Shown here piece after piece: positions 11,119 through 27,138 of a DNA stretch of 64,000 nt (within the stretch, counting starts at the first letter, position 1; every line of letters starts with the position of its first letter). Made by a program: the position numbers and the translations under genes. This DNA comes from Polyodon spathula. Its lineage: Eukaryota > Chordata > Actinopteri > Acipenseriformes > Polyodontidae. Location: NCBI RefSeq assembly GCF_017654505.1, contig NC_054536.1, positions 13,080,794 to 13,144,793 on the forward strand. Direction: 5' to 3'. The notes under the pieces are model-generated. The model ran no database searches. It had not been told where the DNA came from and worked only from the letters and a program-made list of their open reading frames with translations.

Positions 11119-14100
11119 GTTCCCCATGAAAACCAACACTCATATTTACAATAAACAATTACAGAAGCCCCCTCCTTATGCGCATCACCCCAGCCACGCT
11201 AGAGGGACCAAATACAGTTAAGTAATAAAAATACAATATTTTAAAACATACAGGTAGCCAAGCACAAAACAACTACAACAACATTTATTTCTTAATACAG
11301 CCAACATGTGTCTGGGGACCCAAGGTGACCACCGTCAGGTAACACATACACTCACCGTTATGTCTAGTTTACAGCCGTGCAAAGTATCAACTCGATATAC
11401 AGTATAATCACCATGTACTCGGGAACCGACCAAGGTAAAATAATGTGTTTGTACTCAAAAACGGGATAGTCCCCTTTTGAGAGCTATCTAAAGTCAGGCT
11501 TTGTTTATATCCTACTGTTTGCATACATTTAAGAAATGAACATGTCAAGTAGAGCTATTTACTTTATGTTGGACGTTACCAGCAAACACACATTTTTCAA
11601 TTCTTATTGAGAGGCACCAACAGCTGTATGTTAGTCATTTTACGTGATTTGGGTTAAGTGGTGCCTGTTTCATAGCCTCAAATGACTCTAAAGTGTGTAA
11701 CTCCAAAATAAATAAAGTACCGGTATCTTATGTCAAGGCACTTAAGTGATTGGATGCTGGACAATTTCTACTGGCTGAGAAAACTGTGCCACAAGTAAAA
11801 GCTGATTTAAGTTTCCCCTGTGAAACTCTGGTGAGTGTTTTGTTGCCAGGATCACTGTACCAGGTGCACTACAACCTAAAGTTCTGAGGTGTGATCCTTA
11901 AGCTTTTTTGTTAACTGTTAAGGGATGGAAAGTTGAAAGGCTAAACTCAATCCAGACACAAAAAAAGATATTGTGGAGAAGCATAAGATATAAATTCTTC
12001 CTTTCCTGTTCTGGTTTAAGGGAAATTATTTAGAAAACACCGGCTGCAAAATAATATGTTGGCTGCCAGCTCTTGTCAATGAAATAGCAAAATTCTTTCA
12101 GCTAAACACTGTAGGCTTTGAACAATGTGCATAATAATTTAAGATATGCTGTTTTACCTGAATATGGACTTCTATTTTTAATCCAGCCATACTGTAGTTT
12201 AATGAATATCAACGAATGTTAAACACAAGATACAGTGATATTCAAGGAAAATATACAATAAGAAAGAATATCTGTACATTTTCACAATGTATATTATTCA
12301 TATTAATTATATCCTACAGATCAATACAAGTATCCAACTATCAGTCAAGAGCAGGAGACAAATGTTTTCATTTGAGATCTATCTATGATCTCTATGAGCT
12401 CTATTCTGTCAGCAAACTAGCAGTGGGAAAGAAGACTCCAAGCAACAGTCCTATCAGTGAGAGAGACAGCCAAGGCAGAGAGCCCTACTGCATACAGCCA
12501 GTTCATACAATTGCTACAACACATTATACAGTAACTGTGGACTTGGGTTCTTAACAATGGCAAATACAACTACAGAGCAGGCTTATGTTCTGGTTGAGCT
12601 GAATCAAAAACATAATAAAAGACTATTCATTATATTACTGACCTAATGGACAAAGCCCATGCAAACTCACTGTGCATAACACAATTCAAGAAAAAGGAGG
12701 TAATGGGATGTATCATTTTGGAGCAATTATGATTAAATAAATAAAGATTAATCTAATTAGTCATCCATAACTAAAAACACTAAATGGAAAGAAAAAAATC
12801 CTTGGCAAATGTAGAGTTGTTAAATAACACAGTAAAAATTGTACATCCTTACAGACAAGTAATTTTAAATTAGCATTTGTGGACTCCCACACTGTATTCT
12901 CCCTTTAAATCAATGGCATACAGAGGTTAGTCAGAAAAAACAAAACCAATCAGCTGGTCCCATCTAGCTCACACCAGTACTGTTTATTATAATCAAGATC
13001 AGCCCATCGTATAACAGTGTTCCCTTAAAAATTCAGTGATGATAAGTTGGTATGATAGACCGTCATCATGAAGCACTGCCGCATGGCTGAGCGAGATGAA
13101 GTGTACATATTACAGCAGAGTCTTCAGTGATGTCACAGAGGATTTGAAGAAAACCAGGCAGCAGTGGAGAATTTTAATGAGGAGCTAATTGAAATGCAGG
13201 GCAAATAAACGATAGGAATGTCTCTGTAAAAATAATGCACGTTTAATTGGATCTCTTTAAATAATTTAGAAAGCCCTTTCTGTTTTCAGCTCTTTTGAAA
13301 GGCAAGTGAGAGGTTTAAAAACAGGTTCATTAAAAAAAAAAACCCTTTCCTGTGGATGCACTTTTCTGAACTCTTGGCAAGCTAAAAGAAAACAAATTTT
13401 AGAACAAGGCTATCTGTGCGGGAGGTACAAACTAGTATAGATTTTGGATGTCAGATTTGAATTTCATGATTAAAAAAATGGTATTGCAGGCAAATTTGTA
13501 TGTGTAACAGGATTACTTTGTTCACCCTGTTAATTGCTGTACTCTGCATTGTGTTTCGTTTTCTTTTAAAGATGATGACACAAAGACATGTGTTTTCAGT
13601 ATTGCCTTTGTTTTTATTCTGTATTGAGAATGAAAAGAAAATTGCATTTCAGTCTCGGTTACTGCATCTGCATCCACCTTCCTCTGAGGCTTCACAAAAA
13701 AATGACATTTCAGTACTATTTATTACATTTGGACTATACCAAAATAACTCAATGTCATTGTTCTGCTGTTTTTTTTTTTTTTTTTTTTTTTTTATCAAAC
13801 AGACTACTCATACTGCTCTATAATAATTAGAAAACTCCAGCTAGAAAATGTTTATTTCCTTAGAAATGATTACTACACAGTGTGTAATGCAATTCACAAT
13901 ATTGGTATTACCCATTACTAGTATAATGGTACAGTCTACTACTTTCTGAAGCCTTGCGAGGAAACAATTGTCTGACTTTTAAAGCAGCAGCAACAGCCTA
14001 TTGATAATCTGGTGAAACCACTGTACTGCTGTTACATATGCATGTGACATCTATCAAACACACACAGCTTGCATTCTCTTCATGCTTTATAAGACCAGCT

Positions 14101-14429
14101 CTGTGTTCCTAATGATCTTCTGTTTATACTATTTGCCCTATTTACAGTACACCAAGGCATTCTGATAACTCATTAATTACATAATCCAGAGATGCCACAT
14201 TCTCTCCCAGTGCTGCCTCAATTAAAAAAAAAAAAGTAATTGCTATTCATATCACAAAGTCATAACACAATTTGGCATCCAATGATAGTTTAGTGTATTT
14301 GGTATTATTTTCATTATTTGATATTAGAACACTGCTTTAGCCTAAACCAGGGTTACATTGGACAGTTATCATACTTTTTAAAATTAATTTATGCTGTTAA
14401 TCCTTTAAATATAATTGTCCACAGATTTA
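11119..14429. other. AT-rich DNA, no gene recognised
   Basis: The stretches 12000-12200 and 13060-13340 are non-repetitive and of balanced composition, with homeodomain-like TAATT words, so they are candidates for conserved non-coding sequence. No coding evidence was found. A 24-bp poly-T lies near 13770-13793. Confidence 0.5.
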
Positions 14430-14757
14430 CATCAAAAACATTAGTTCTAAAAGGTATTGACAATGTCGACCCAAGGGACATTTTCGACCTGAAAAAAGAA
14501 AAAAGGACCAGGGGTCACAAATGGAGATTAGACAAAGGGACATTCAGAACAGAAAATAGGAGGCACTCTTTTACACAGAGAATTGTGAGGGTCTGGAACG
14601 AACTCCCCAGTAATGTTATTGAAACAGACACCCTGGGATCCTTCAAGAAGCTGCTTGATGAGATTCTGGGATCAATAAGCTACTAACAACCAAACAAGCA
14701 AGATGGGCCGAATGGCCTCCAATTGTTTGTAAACTTTCTTATGTTCTTATGTTATTA
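14430..14757 (+). pseudogene. CR1-like LINE, 3' end of ORF2 and 3' UTR
   Basis: The frame ending at 14686 carries the conserved C-terminal tail of CR1-group LINE polyproteins: GIDNVDPRDIF, then RTRGHKWRLDKGTFRTENRR, then FTQRIVRVWNELPSNVI, then SFKKLLDEIL. It is followed by a short 3' UTR with GATGGGCCGAATGGCCTCC and a terminal tandem of the octamer TTATGTTC (about 14738-14757), as expected for CR1-type 3' ends. Everything upstream (endonuclease, reverse transcriptase) is missing, so this is a 5'-truncated insertion. The tail piece itself remains open. Confidence 0.8.
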
Positions 14758-14795
14758 TTTGTAAAACATGGTGTAATAAAGAGAAAAAGGATCAA

Positions 14796-15443
14796 TGTTG
14801 AAAATCTTCCTCCTGACCAGAAAGGGTGCTGTGTAAGGATGGTGGTATGCTGCCTCCTAGATGGACCATCTTGACAGTAGGTGGAAACCAGAAGGTGACC
14901 ATATTAGGGGGAACGCATAGTTGCACGTACCTGGAACGACTCAATTGCAATCAGCTGCGGTGCGGCCCTCTATTGGAGAAACCATGGTGACGGGTTGTTT
15001 GAAGGGAGGAGTTTGTGGGTACAAAGGGGAAACAGCTACATCATGTATTATGTCGGCTTGTACTGACAAATGTAAACAGATGGCTGGAGCCTTTACTATT
15101 TATTACTGTTTTTGTTACGTGTGTGTTTGTGTTGCAGAGGAGTGAGCACCCCAGAGCAGTCGCTACAGAGCCAGCATTCACCTGAGCACTTCCCTGCACA
15201 GCACCACGCTGACTAGCACCACGATCCCCCAGAACTGATCACGCCCACTTTCATGCACGGAGGACCCGGGACAGACATAGTCTATTATTATTTTAGGTTT
15301 GCAAGCCTGCCATGTACCTCCCAATACCATTGCTGGAAGAGGGGTGGACTCTTTTGTGTTTGTTATAATAAACACAGACTGTTATTGGGAGAAATACTGT
15401 TTGGACATTCCCTTTCTTCCCCACACCACTTGCACTTGACAAC
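14796..15443 (+). mobile_element. LTR-like block (family C)
   Basis: It starts TGTTGAAAATCTTCCTCC. It shares with 26560-27138 (minus strand) an ACCAGAAAGGGYRCTRTGTAAGG motif, a GTACAAAGGGGA motif and TTGCAGAGGAG in the same order. A polyadenylation-like AATAAA lies near 15368, before a GT-rich tail. The right boundary and target duplication are not clear. I call it a solo LTR of an LTR retrotransposon with moderate confidence. Confidence 0.5.
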
Positions 15444-17704
15444 ACATGGGTGTAGGGTCTATTTAATCCATCTACTCAAACCAAAAAGTTATTTATTTAA
15501 AAATACATGCATTGGTGTCCTAACTCTGCTATACATGGTGCCCTGGTAGTCTTCCTCTAACTCTTGTGGAATATTTCTTTCCAATAAAACAGACGACAAA
15601 ACAGACACTAGCAATTGGGTGCAAAGTGCGTGCAAAGGCACATACTTATTAAGTGCTGTCTGCGTGCACTAATGCCCAATATTAAATAATAGTACACCGA
15701 ACGTCAAATAAAATAAAATAACTTAGTTTCACAGATGTGTACATAGACATAATGCATCTCCTTGAAAAAAGACAAAAATCCCCAGATAAACCTAATATGA
15801 ACTAAAAAAAAATGTTTTTCCCCTGAATGCTAAGGAATAGCAAAATTACTTTTGTATTAGTTGGAATTGGAAAAATTGGCATACTCGTTATGAATATTTT
15901 TTTGTACTCGGCATGGCCCTGATAGTCATAATTGAGTGGTCACATGGTAACCTACCTATGCTGTGTGTAGTTTATGAAAAGAAAAAGACAAAAAACAGCC
16001 AAAAAAGGAAGGATTTTTGGACATGAATGTAAGAGGAAAATAATAAGTCACAAAAGCAGTTACATGCTGTTTATATTTATGTCCATGATTTCCCTTGCAT
16101 TTTTTAACCTAATTATCACCTATAACAAAGGCACCCACATTTTTTTGGCTCAAGGCCGCCCATGACATTAAACATTGTGACAGATGACCCCCACCCAATA
16201 AATCCATAGCATTGATTACCTCGCTTTTATTGCAAACAGCATTTTAAAAGAATTAAATAACATTAATAAGAAAAATAATAAGCATCATAGCTCCAAAAAT
16301 ATTGATAGCTTTAGTGAAAGAGGCTGTTTGTTTGTACCGGTAGTACGTTCAGTGTCATTTCTCACAGACTGAGAAACTGCTCCATATGTACTCAGCTCAA
16401 AGAACCCACAGCAAAATAAACTTTTGTCACTAGAATGTTTTTATTTGCTGGTTAAATGTTTGTAAAAATAATGAAATAAGGTACAGAATAACCATTTGGC
16501 TGTTTTATGAATATTTTGAGAGGATTTGGACACAAGATGTACTGCAGTGTATCAGATTTTTATAGTAACAGGCTTTGATTGCCAAGATTTTAACAGGGGC
16601 AACATTGGGTTAAGCTGAAAGCCTACTGCTTCCTGCAAAAGACATAGCTTTTTTTTTACTGTACATTGCAGACAATGAGAGGTATAAAATCCAATTCAAA
16701 ATCATCTGCTTACTGTTTAATAGCAAGGGACCTAAACGTGTTTATTCTAAACAGGTGCTGTTTATATTCAGGTCATTTTAACTGAGAACCATATACAGTG
16801 TATACATGTAGATTTATCAGTCTTTATATACAGGTGCTCTGTAACGTTTGACTGTATTTAAATGTGTATGCATAACAACAACAAAAATCATAACAAAATA
16901 CACCGTAAGACCTAAACTTCTACAATGAAATACAATGTTTTCCTATTACATTCAATGTATTCAAAATAAAGAACTTTTTGAAAAATAAAGAAAAGACTGT
17001 ATTACAGTACACTGTGTGCCTCACATCTGCTGTAGTTTGTGTAATGGATGATTGGAGTATATTCTACAAGACTTTTGTCTTGCTTTATCGTGTATGATCT
17101 GTTTAATTTATTTTGTTATAGAAACAGACATAAATGGTTCAGAGATACAAAACGTTGATGCAGGCATAGTCATATTAACAGCAATTAGCAGATAATTAAG
17201 GGGTATCTCTGAAGGCATCACATGCAGAAACCACTTATTTCAATGTGAGTGAAGCTACAGTACATCACAACACTAACAGCTCCTACACATGACATGTCTC
17301 CCCTAGCAGCTGACATTACTGCAGAATCCTCATTCAGCAATTCATTTTTGGAACAGATAATATTCATGGCATAATTACAGTGGAGAAAGCAGCTTGATGT
17401 TGAGAAAACTAACGTTTGTATTTGAGGCCATCCATTAAACTTATTATGTTACTGTACTTCAGAGTGGGATAAAGATAGAGTTACAGCAAATGATTGTTTA
17501 AATATTTAAATATAATTATGTACCCCCCCCCCACCCCCCCATTGATTAATCCAACCATCAAGAAAGACCATTTAGTGCACATCAGTGCACCATTCAACTG
17601 TCACCACAACACATTTATTGATCAGAAGGACTGAATGGCATTGCTTTTACTAGATGAGCCACGTATTAAGACCCTTACCCCTGCTGTTATTTTAAATTAT
17701 AAAA

Positions 17705-17705
<1 letters not shown>
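15444..17705. other. AT-rich DNA, no gene recognised
   Basis: Only short unsupported frames occur. There is a C-rich run with one A at 17523-17540. Confidence 0.6.

Positions 17706-17797
<92 letters not shown>
17706..17797. repeat. Compound (AC)n(AT)n microsatellite
   Basis: AC dinucleotides at 17706-17782 are followed by AT dinucleotides at 17783-17797. The Tc1 element begins directly at its end. Confidence 0.95.
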
Positions 17798-19365
17798 CTG
17801 TGTATGTGAAAAAATGCTGTAAAGTAAGAATGCTTTCAAAAATAGACATGTTAATAGTTTATATTTATCAATTAACAAAATGCAAAGTGAGTGAACAGAA
17901 GAAAAATCTACATCAAATCAATATTTGGTGTGACCACCCTTTGCCTTCAAAACAGCATCAATTTTTCTAGGTAGACCTGCACACAGTTTTTGAAGGAACT
18001 CAGCAGGTAGGTTGGCCCAAACATCTTGGAGAACTAACCGCAGTTCTTCTGTGGATTTAGGCAGCCTCAGTTGCTTCTCTCTCTTCATGTAATCCCAAAC
18101 AGACTCGATGATGTTGAGATCAGGGCTCTGTGGGGGCCATACCGTCACTTCCAGGACTCCTTGTTCTTCATTACGCAGAAGATAGTTCTTAATGACTTTC
18201 ACTGTATGTTTGGGGTCGTTGTCATGCTGCAGAATAAATTTGGGGCCAATCAGATGCCTCCCTGATGGTATTGCATGATGGATAAGTATCTGCCTGTACT
18301 TCTCAGCATTGAGGAGATCATTAATTCTGACCAAATCCCCAACTCCATTTGCAGAAATGCAGCCCCAAACTTGCAAGGAACCTCTACCATGCTTCACTGT
18401 TGCCTGCAGACACTCATTCGTGTACTGCTCTTAAGCCCTTCGGTGAACAAACTGCCTTCTGCTACAGCCAAATATTTCAAATTTTGACTCATCAGTCAAG
18501 AGCACCTGCTGCCATATTTCTGCACCCCAGTTCCTGTGTTTTCATGCATAGTTGAGTAGCTTGGCCTTGTTTCCATGTCGGAGGTATGGCTTTTTGGCCG
18601 CAAGTCTTCCATGAAGGCCACTTCTGACCAGACTTCTCTGGACAGTAGATGGGTGTACCAGGGTCCCACTGTTTTCTGCCAATTCTGAGCTGATGGCACC
18701 ATGCTGGATATCTTCCGATTGCGAAGGGAAGTAAGCATGATGTGTCTTTCATCTGCTGCAGTAAGTTTCCTTGGCTGACCACTGTTTCTACGGTCCTCAA
18801 CGTTGCCCGTTTCTTTGTGCTTCTTCAAAAGAGCTTGGACAGCACATCTGGAAACCCCTGTCTGCCTTGAAATTTCTGCCTGGGAGAGACCTTGCTGATG
18901 CAGTATAACTACCTTATGTCTTGTTGCTGTGCTCAGTCTTGCCATGGTGTATGACTTTTGACAGTAAACTGTCTTCAGCAACCTCACCTTGTTAGCTGAG
19001 TTTGGCTGTTCCTCACCCAGTTTTATTCCTCCTACACAGCTGTTTCTGTTTCAGTTAATGATTGTGTTTCAACCTACATATTGAATTGATGATCATTAGC
19101 ACCTGTTTGGTATAATTGTTTAATCATACACCTGACTATATGCCTACAAAATCCCTGACTTTGTGCAAGTGTACCTAGAAGAATTGATGCTGTTTTGAAG
19201 GCAAAGGGTGGTCACACCAAATATGGATTTGATTTAGATTTTTCTTCTGTTCACTCACTTTGCATTTAGTTAATTGATAAATATTAGCTATTAACATGTC
19301 TATTTTTGAAAGCATTCTTACTTTACAGCATTTTTTCACACCTGCCTAAAACTTTTGCACAGTAC

Positions 19366-19367
<2 letters not shown>
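17796..19367 (-). mobile_element. Tc1-like DNA transposon, inactive
   Basis: Inverted terminal regions of about 180 bp match (17796-17965 and 19190-19367), sharing GCAAAGTGAGTGAACAGAAG and GTGACCACCCTTTGCC. The right end is CAGTACTG; the left end has lost about 18 bp near its tip. Total length (about 1.57 kb) is normal for a complete Tc1. A frameshifted transposase lies between on the minus strand. The element is bounded on both sides by TA microsatellite, consistent with TA target use. Confidence 0.9.
17918..18987 (-). pseudogene. Tc1-like transposase (frameshifted)
   Basis: The N-terminal part (18496-18987) has the paired-like helix-turn-helix region, with LSTATRHKVVILHQQGLSQA and VSRCAVQALLKKHKETG, then an SGQPRKLT linker. 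The reading frame shifts, and a stop lies between the halves. The first catalytic aspartate is in TDESKF (codon 18491-18493). The C-terminal part (17918-18397) carries the glycine-rich WGCISANGVGDL region, LQHDNDPKHT with the second aspartate, and PPQSPDLNIIESVW with the catalytic glutamate. All three DDE residues survive, but the frame is broken several times. The enzyme would cut and paste at TA sites. The last residues (KGGHTKY) overlap the inverted repeat. Confidence 0.9.

Positions 19368-19371
<4 letters not shown>

Positions 19372-19452
<81 letters not shown>
19372..19452. repeat. Compound (TA)n(CA)n microsatellite
   Basis: TA run 19372-19435, then CA to 19452. It mirrors the (AC)n(AT)n tract on the other side of the Tc1 element. 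Confidence 0.95.
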
Positions 19453-21329
19453 CCCTGAACTTTTTCACACAGAAACAACCTGAAAAAAGAAATCTAAAGA
19501 ATGCCTTGAAAGATGACGAGGTCATGATCTTAGATCTGGTTGTGCTCTGGTTGTAATCCATTAATCACAGAGCAAACGTTGGTATACAGTTGAGAGACTA
19601 CCTTGTGATTATTGACTGGCTAGTTTTCAATTTCATGTCAACAAATGCACTTGAACTGCATTTGTTTTAGTGCTTCATTTTTCTTTTGAATGCTGTAAAT
19701 TGAGGAACATACAGAAAATATTAAATGGGAACAAGCAATATTTTTAAACTGCTGTGCCATTTATTTTTAATTTCTGGAACTAAACATTTTGTCAACCCTT
19801 TATAATATTATAATATGGTAACACATATACCAGAGAACAACATAAAACAAAGCACAGACAGCATATTAATGGGAACAATCACAGCTGTCATGGGTTCATG
19901 TCTTTGTATATAAATGGGAGATGTAATTTAAACTGAACAGCTTGTTTGTAGCAGCTTACGCATATTGTACGTTAGTGTTTTTTTCCGCAGCGGTTGCAAA
20001 GGAATATTAAAGATACAATATGGAGTACAGACCTTTGTTTGGTCCAACTTTTAAGGCCACTTTTAAACAGCTTTTTCTCAGTAGCATACCATTGGAGACC
20101 AAGGCCCAGATATTAGAAGCGAACCCCTCGCAAACTTTGTGCTATACCCTGCCTAAGTGTACAGTACATACCAATACTCCTCAGACGAGTCTATACTCAA
20201 ATGTAACCTGCACATGGAATGCAGAATCAAAGCTCAACACACCTCGGTAGCACTGGCACACCCGAAGTTGCATGCCCACCCCCACAAATATATAAATAAG
20301 CTACCAAATGGAGAAATGAAACAGTGGACCACAGAATAGTGTAGGCTATTCAACATATCAGTTAAATACAAACATATTGTAGGGACTTGCTAACTGGATA
20401 ATTGTCAACATGAAGGAGACAGACAAAATATCTCTGTAGCATCAAACTCCACTCTTTATTTTACAGACACACACCTGTCAGCCGGTGTTCTGAGTAGCTC
20501 CGACCTCTGCTCCTTACACTGTACATAAACATATTTACAGAAGTGTGGACTGTAAAAGAAGAAAACACTACTCTATTCGGAAGCCCCGAAGACATAAATC
20601 TCAGCATGGAGCCGACCAAGAACGCTGCCTGTGGATGCAGTCTGCACATGTGTATCCCTTACTCATACTGCTGCTGAAAGCCCCTTCCAACTGGCCCCAC
20701 TCACCATTCCCCCTGATCCTACCACACCTGTATGGCATAGTCAATAGCATGGAATGCAGATTGTGGGTGTCAAAGTCAGCTGTGTCTTTATACCTGAGTA
20801 TGGAATTACCAGGTGAGTGGAATGAAAAGGAAAGGGAGCCTTTGGAGAATGTAACTACAGGGATATATTACAGATTGAGCCCTTGGGCACTGCGGCCCTT
20901 TGCCAGTGTTGCTGAGGATAGGGCACTTAGCTAAACGCATGGAATGGAAACATTCTGCTCACTGCAAGCCTGTCACGCATATCACAAAATTGAGCAATTT
21001 TCATTCAGATTTGGCCTTCGGAGCAATTTAAATAATTTTGTGGTTAAGCATATGAAAGTTGTGCACATGCACACATTTGTATCTAATGTTTATCATTATC
21101 ACATGGCTAATAAGCTAAATATTTAAAGGGCCATCACAGATTCTATGGAATTCAAACAGATGTACCTATGCTGTGCTGTTTGCTAGGAAGTGAGTTTATG
21201 ATTTCTCTACTTCTGTTTCCACAATTTTGACAGGAGTCACACAAATTTGAGTACATGTTACCTATTCTAATTCATTTACATTTTTTGACTTCACCATCCA
21301 ATGTGTTTCACCTGTTTTGTATAGCCTAT
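19453..21329. other. No gene recognised; 20430-20930 is GC-richer
   Basis: Open frames at 20020-20250 and 20545-20934 resemble no family I know. The 20430-20930 block has LTR-like composition and a TTTATT (AATAAA on the minus strand) near 20456. No paired termini or target duplication could be found, so it is left unclassified. Confidence 0.45.
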
Positions 21330-21345
21330 AATATATATATATATC

Positions 21346-21414
<69 letters not shown>
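21330..21414. repeat. (AT)n microsatellite
   Basis: AT dinucleotides with one CATAAT interruption near 21345. Confidence 0.95.
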
Positions 21415-21418
<4 letters not shown>

Positions 21419-21555
21419 AGTTCTTTTTATATAGTTTCTTTTTTGTAAAAGCGAGTATGTTTTTATTTAAGTTAAATAAAAAACTTGGATTTATTGGAAT
21501 CTACTGTAACCTTTCATCTGTGTGCACAACACGACACACGTGGGTGTGCGAGTGT

Positions 21556-24503
<2,948 letters not shown>

Positions 24504-24508
24504 GATTT

Positions 24509-25284
24509 TGTGACAGAGATCGAATGATGCTTGGTGTTAGATCTCCTTCCTGACCTGTGAGGGCACTAGAAAGAAGGAACAGAGTTACCTTAAGCAAATG
24601 GCAAGACAATTTATTCTGTAGGGTAGGTGGAAGTCGGCCATTTAAGAAAGGAGTGGAACTACAGCACCCAAGCTCACTGACCCTAACGGTAGACGGCGTG
24701 GCATCTGAGGATTGGAGGAGCGGATGTCCTCGTTAACCTAGGGGTCATGGGCGAGGGTATAAATAGGGGGGCGTAGCTTCAGCGATCTGTTCCTTTGCAT
24801 ATTGTTAAGCCAAATAACCTAGAAGGAGCTCGTCTTGTGTGTACTAAAAACCGTGAGTGTTTTGCTTGTCTATGTATTAACACTGTTTGTCTTGTGTGTC
24901 GTTTCTCACCAAGAATACTGAGCACGATCTGGAGCTGCAGCTGCAGGCCAGTGTAAAACCCGAACATCACCACTCACCTTTCCACTCCAGGAACTGTATA
25001 CCACTAGCGCTAAAATCACACACTGTAGGAATTGTGTTTGTGTTTTGTGTTTTGTGTGGGTGAAAGAACCGGACTTTGGGTTACGGGTCAAACCCGTGGG
25101 ATTATGATCAGAAGTGATACATGCCGCTGTACCACTTCCAACACTATTATTGTTTGCAGGTTCGCTATAAGGCTATGGACATTAAAATAATTTAATAAAC
25201 ACCCTTGCACCTGTAATTCATTCGTCTGTGTGATTAATCCGCTCTGCACTGCACTGACCTGCACGTATTCACCACTTTGCCACA
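24509..25284 (+). repeat. 5' LTR of the deleted Gmr1-like copy
   Basis: It starts TGTGACAGAGATCGAATGATG and ends ACTTTGCCACA. The first ~70 bp match the solo LTR at 36045. A TATAAATA box lies near 24761 and AATAAA near 25195. Confidence 0.8.
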
Positions 25285-25304
25285 CGTGGTTGTCAGGAGT
25301 GAGA

Positions 25305-25735
25305 TGGACTGCGCAGCACTGTTGGCGCTGCTGGAGCAGCTGGATAGCAGGCGGGAGGCAGAGGAGAGATGGAGAGAGGAGAAGTACACCACGCTGATTG
25401 AGGGTAGGGCTGGCGATACCTCCCCCTGTAAACGGAGTTGAACATCCCATACTGTACATTAGTAAAAAAATGCTCCCTCGGGAGCACAACTACTCCGTGT
25501 TTAACCATTAAATGGGCTACTCACTCTTTAAGATACTACCTCATTTGGTCTCATCACTGACCACATCTCACTGCCCGAATAACTCAGTGGTATCTGGCAT
25601 TGCAGCCCTTCATGTACCACATGGTACACCGGGCAGGGAAAGACCACCAAAATGCAGATTATTTTTCTCGGGAGGGGGGATCAATGGGAAAGGTAGATTT
25701 AGCCAAGTGTTCCTTTGGCTCCACTCTGTATTCAC
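25305..25735 (+). pseudogene. gag-RNase H remnant
   Basis: A start codon at 25305 opens a short gag N-terminus rich in Arg and Glu (about 40 codons). After the deletion joint the sequence matches RNase H. The recognisable part ends with QPFMYHMVHRAGKDHQNADY, the same block as in the longer element at 45040-45100. Internal small deletions and stops break the frame. It cannot encode a functional enzyme. Confidence 0.75.
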
Positions 25736-25752
25736 CACTTTGCCACAGATTT

Positions 25753-26559
25753 ATAGAAAACCAATATACTAATCTTGTGTATGCCCTTGTTTATTTATCA
25801 ATTGATCTTTCCATATACAATATCTATCTTTTTTTTTTTTTTTACTGTAAAGTGTATTCATGTTGGACACCCCGCTGGTTTCTAGTGCTTTTGACCATTT
25901 TACTCCATTAAGACCAGTTACTCACTAAATATCTTGAATCCTGAATAGATAATCATAACATGTGCTGTCTTGTCAATTATCATTGCTGAAACACATTTCT
26001 GAGATAAAATACAAATAAGTATCCCACGGGGTGGTTCTGCACTGATAGTAAATTGACTACAAAACAAAGTGAAATACATCAATTATAAAACAGGTAAACA
26101 GTATGCAGTTTATTATATAAAAAAAAATAATAATAAAAAAATACTGTAGCAAATTATTGGAATTGTTTGACACTGTAATTTCATCTCAATGATTTTATTG
26201 GGATTAATTAAAAATGCTGCTCCTGGTGCATGAGATTGAATTACAGTATACAGCAGTATAATACACTGCTTGTCATCTGTTTTTCTCTATATATAAAGCA
26301 GTGCAAATGTATTAGAACACCACCAAGATTTTTCATTTATATCCTTTGTATACCTTACTGTATGACAACCTCTGGGTGCGAGAATTTCAACAGGCACTCG
26401 TATGAAAATGTTAGACCATTATGTGCTTTAATTATGTATAAAATATTCATATTTTAAATTAATTGCATGCATGGCCTACTAAAGTCATCAATTAAATTAG
26501 ACAATTACCAATGTACCCACTTTGATAATTTCCCCAGATTTTCAGTTACAGTGGTTTGA
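25753..26559. other. AT-rich DNA, no gene recognised
   Basis: Poly-T near 25830-25845 and TAATAA-rich DNA. Nothing else supported. Confidence 0.6.
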
Positions 26560-27138
26560 TTTCATTCTAACACAAGGAAATGATTGTATGCGTGACGTGT
26601 GTGACTCTACAAACATTCTCACGCAAACCTCTGCATTGATAAATCACATACTTTCTGTTTGATTGTGCATACACCCGGTTTAGAAGGGAATACTGGGCGC
26701 CTTGCCAGGAGGGTTCGCTGTAGCATGATGAGGAGAAGGACGTGAGTCTGCTGTATGACTCCCTGTCAGGATATGAGTGGTGTGGGAAGAAGTGAATGTT
26801 CAATACAGGGTACTTAGTGCTGGCTCCTCTGCAACCCAAAACAAAACAAACAAGACAATGCTCAAACAGGACATACTCATGTATCTGCGTCCCCTTTGTA
26901 CTGCCAAATTCCACCCTGCCTCCTCCCCCGCTCTATCCAATTATTGCGTGTCCCACAGCTGATCAGAATGTATTCGTTTAGCAGTCTTGGCACCATGGTC
27001 TTTTTCCAAAATGTCCGACTTCCAGTTCCGACCTACCGTCGACGCCATCTCTGGGAAAGCGTACCACCAACCTTACATAGTGCCCTTTCTGGTTGGAAGG
27101 TAGACTTGCAGCTCAGATTCCCTGTCTCGTTGTCACAC
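26560..27138 (-). mobile_element. LTR-like block (family C), minus strand
   Basis: On the minus strand it begins TGTGACAACGAGACAGGG near 27138. It then carries the same ordered motifs as 14796-15443: ACCAGAAAGGGCACTATG, GGTGGTACGC, GTACAAAGGGGACG and TTGCAGAGGAG. The far end near 26560 is not defined. Probably a solo LTR or fragment. Confidence 0.5.

Larger units (their letters stand above)
24509..25747 (+). mobile_element. Internally deleted Gmr1-like LTR retrotransposon
   Basis: A 5' LTR (24509-25284) is followed by a primer-site-like TGGTTGTCAGGAGTGAGATG and the first part of gag. The sequence then jumps near 25430 to the 3' part of RNase H, homologous to about 44820-45165. It ends with only the last ~20 bp of an LTR (TTCACCACTTTGCCACA). 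The 5-bp target duplication GATTT flanks the whole unit (24504-24508 and 25748-25752), so both ends are the real insertion ends. The deletion removed protease, integrase, reverse transcriptase and nearly all of the 3' LTR. Confidence 0.85.

Noticed and set aside
12216..12554. 112-codon frame
   Set aside because: No recognisable domain; length within chance expectation for a 64 kb window.
13500..13830. Small hydrophobic protein (107 codons)
   Set aside because: Its phenylalanine run is a poly-T tract; no domain, no promoter or splice context.
17635..17970. Frames encoding Thr-His and Ile-Tyr runs
   Set aside because: These and similar frames at 7318, 19346, 21485, 51934 and 58303 are translated microsatellites.
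20430..20930. Solo LTR
   Set aside because: TG...CA ends with a matching target duplication could not be found.
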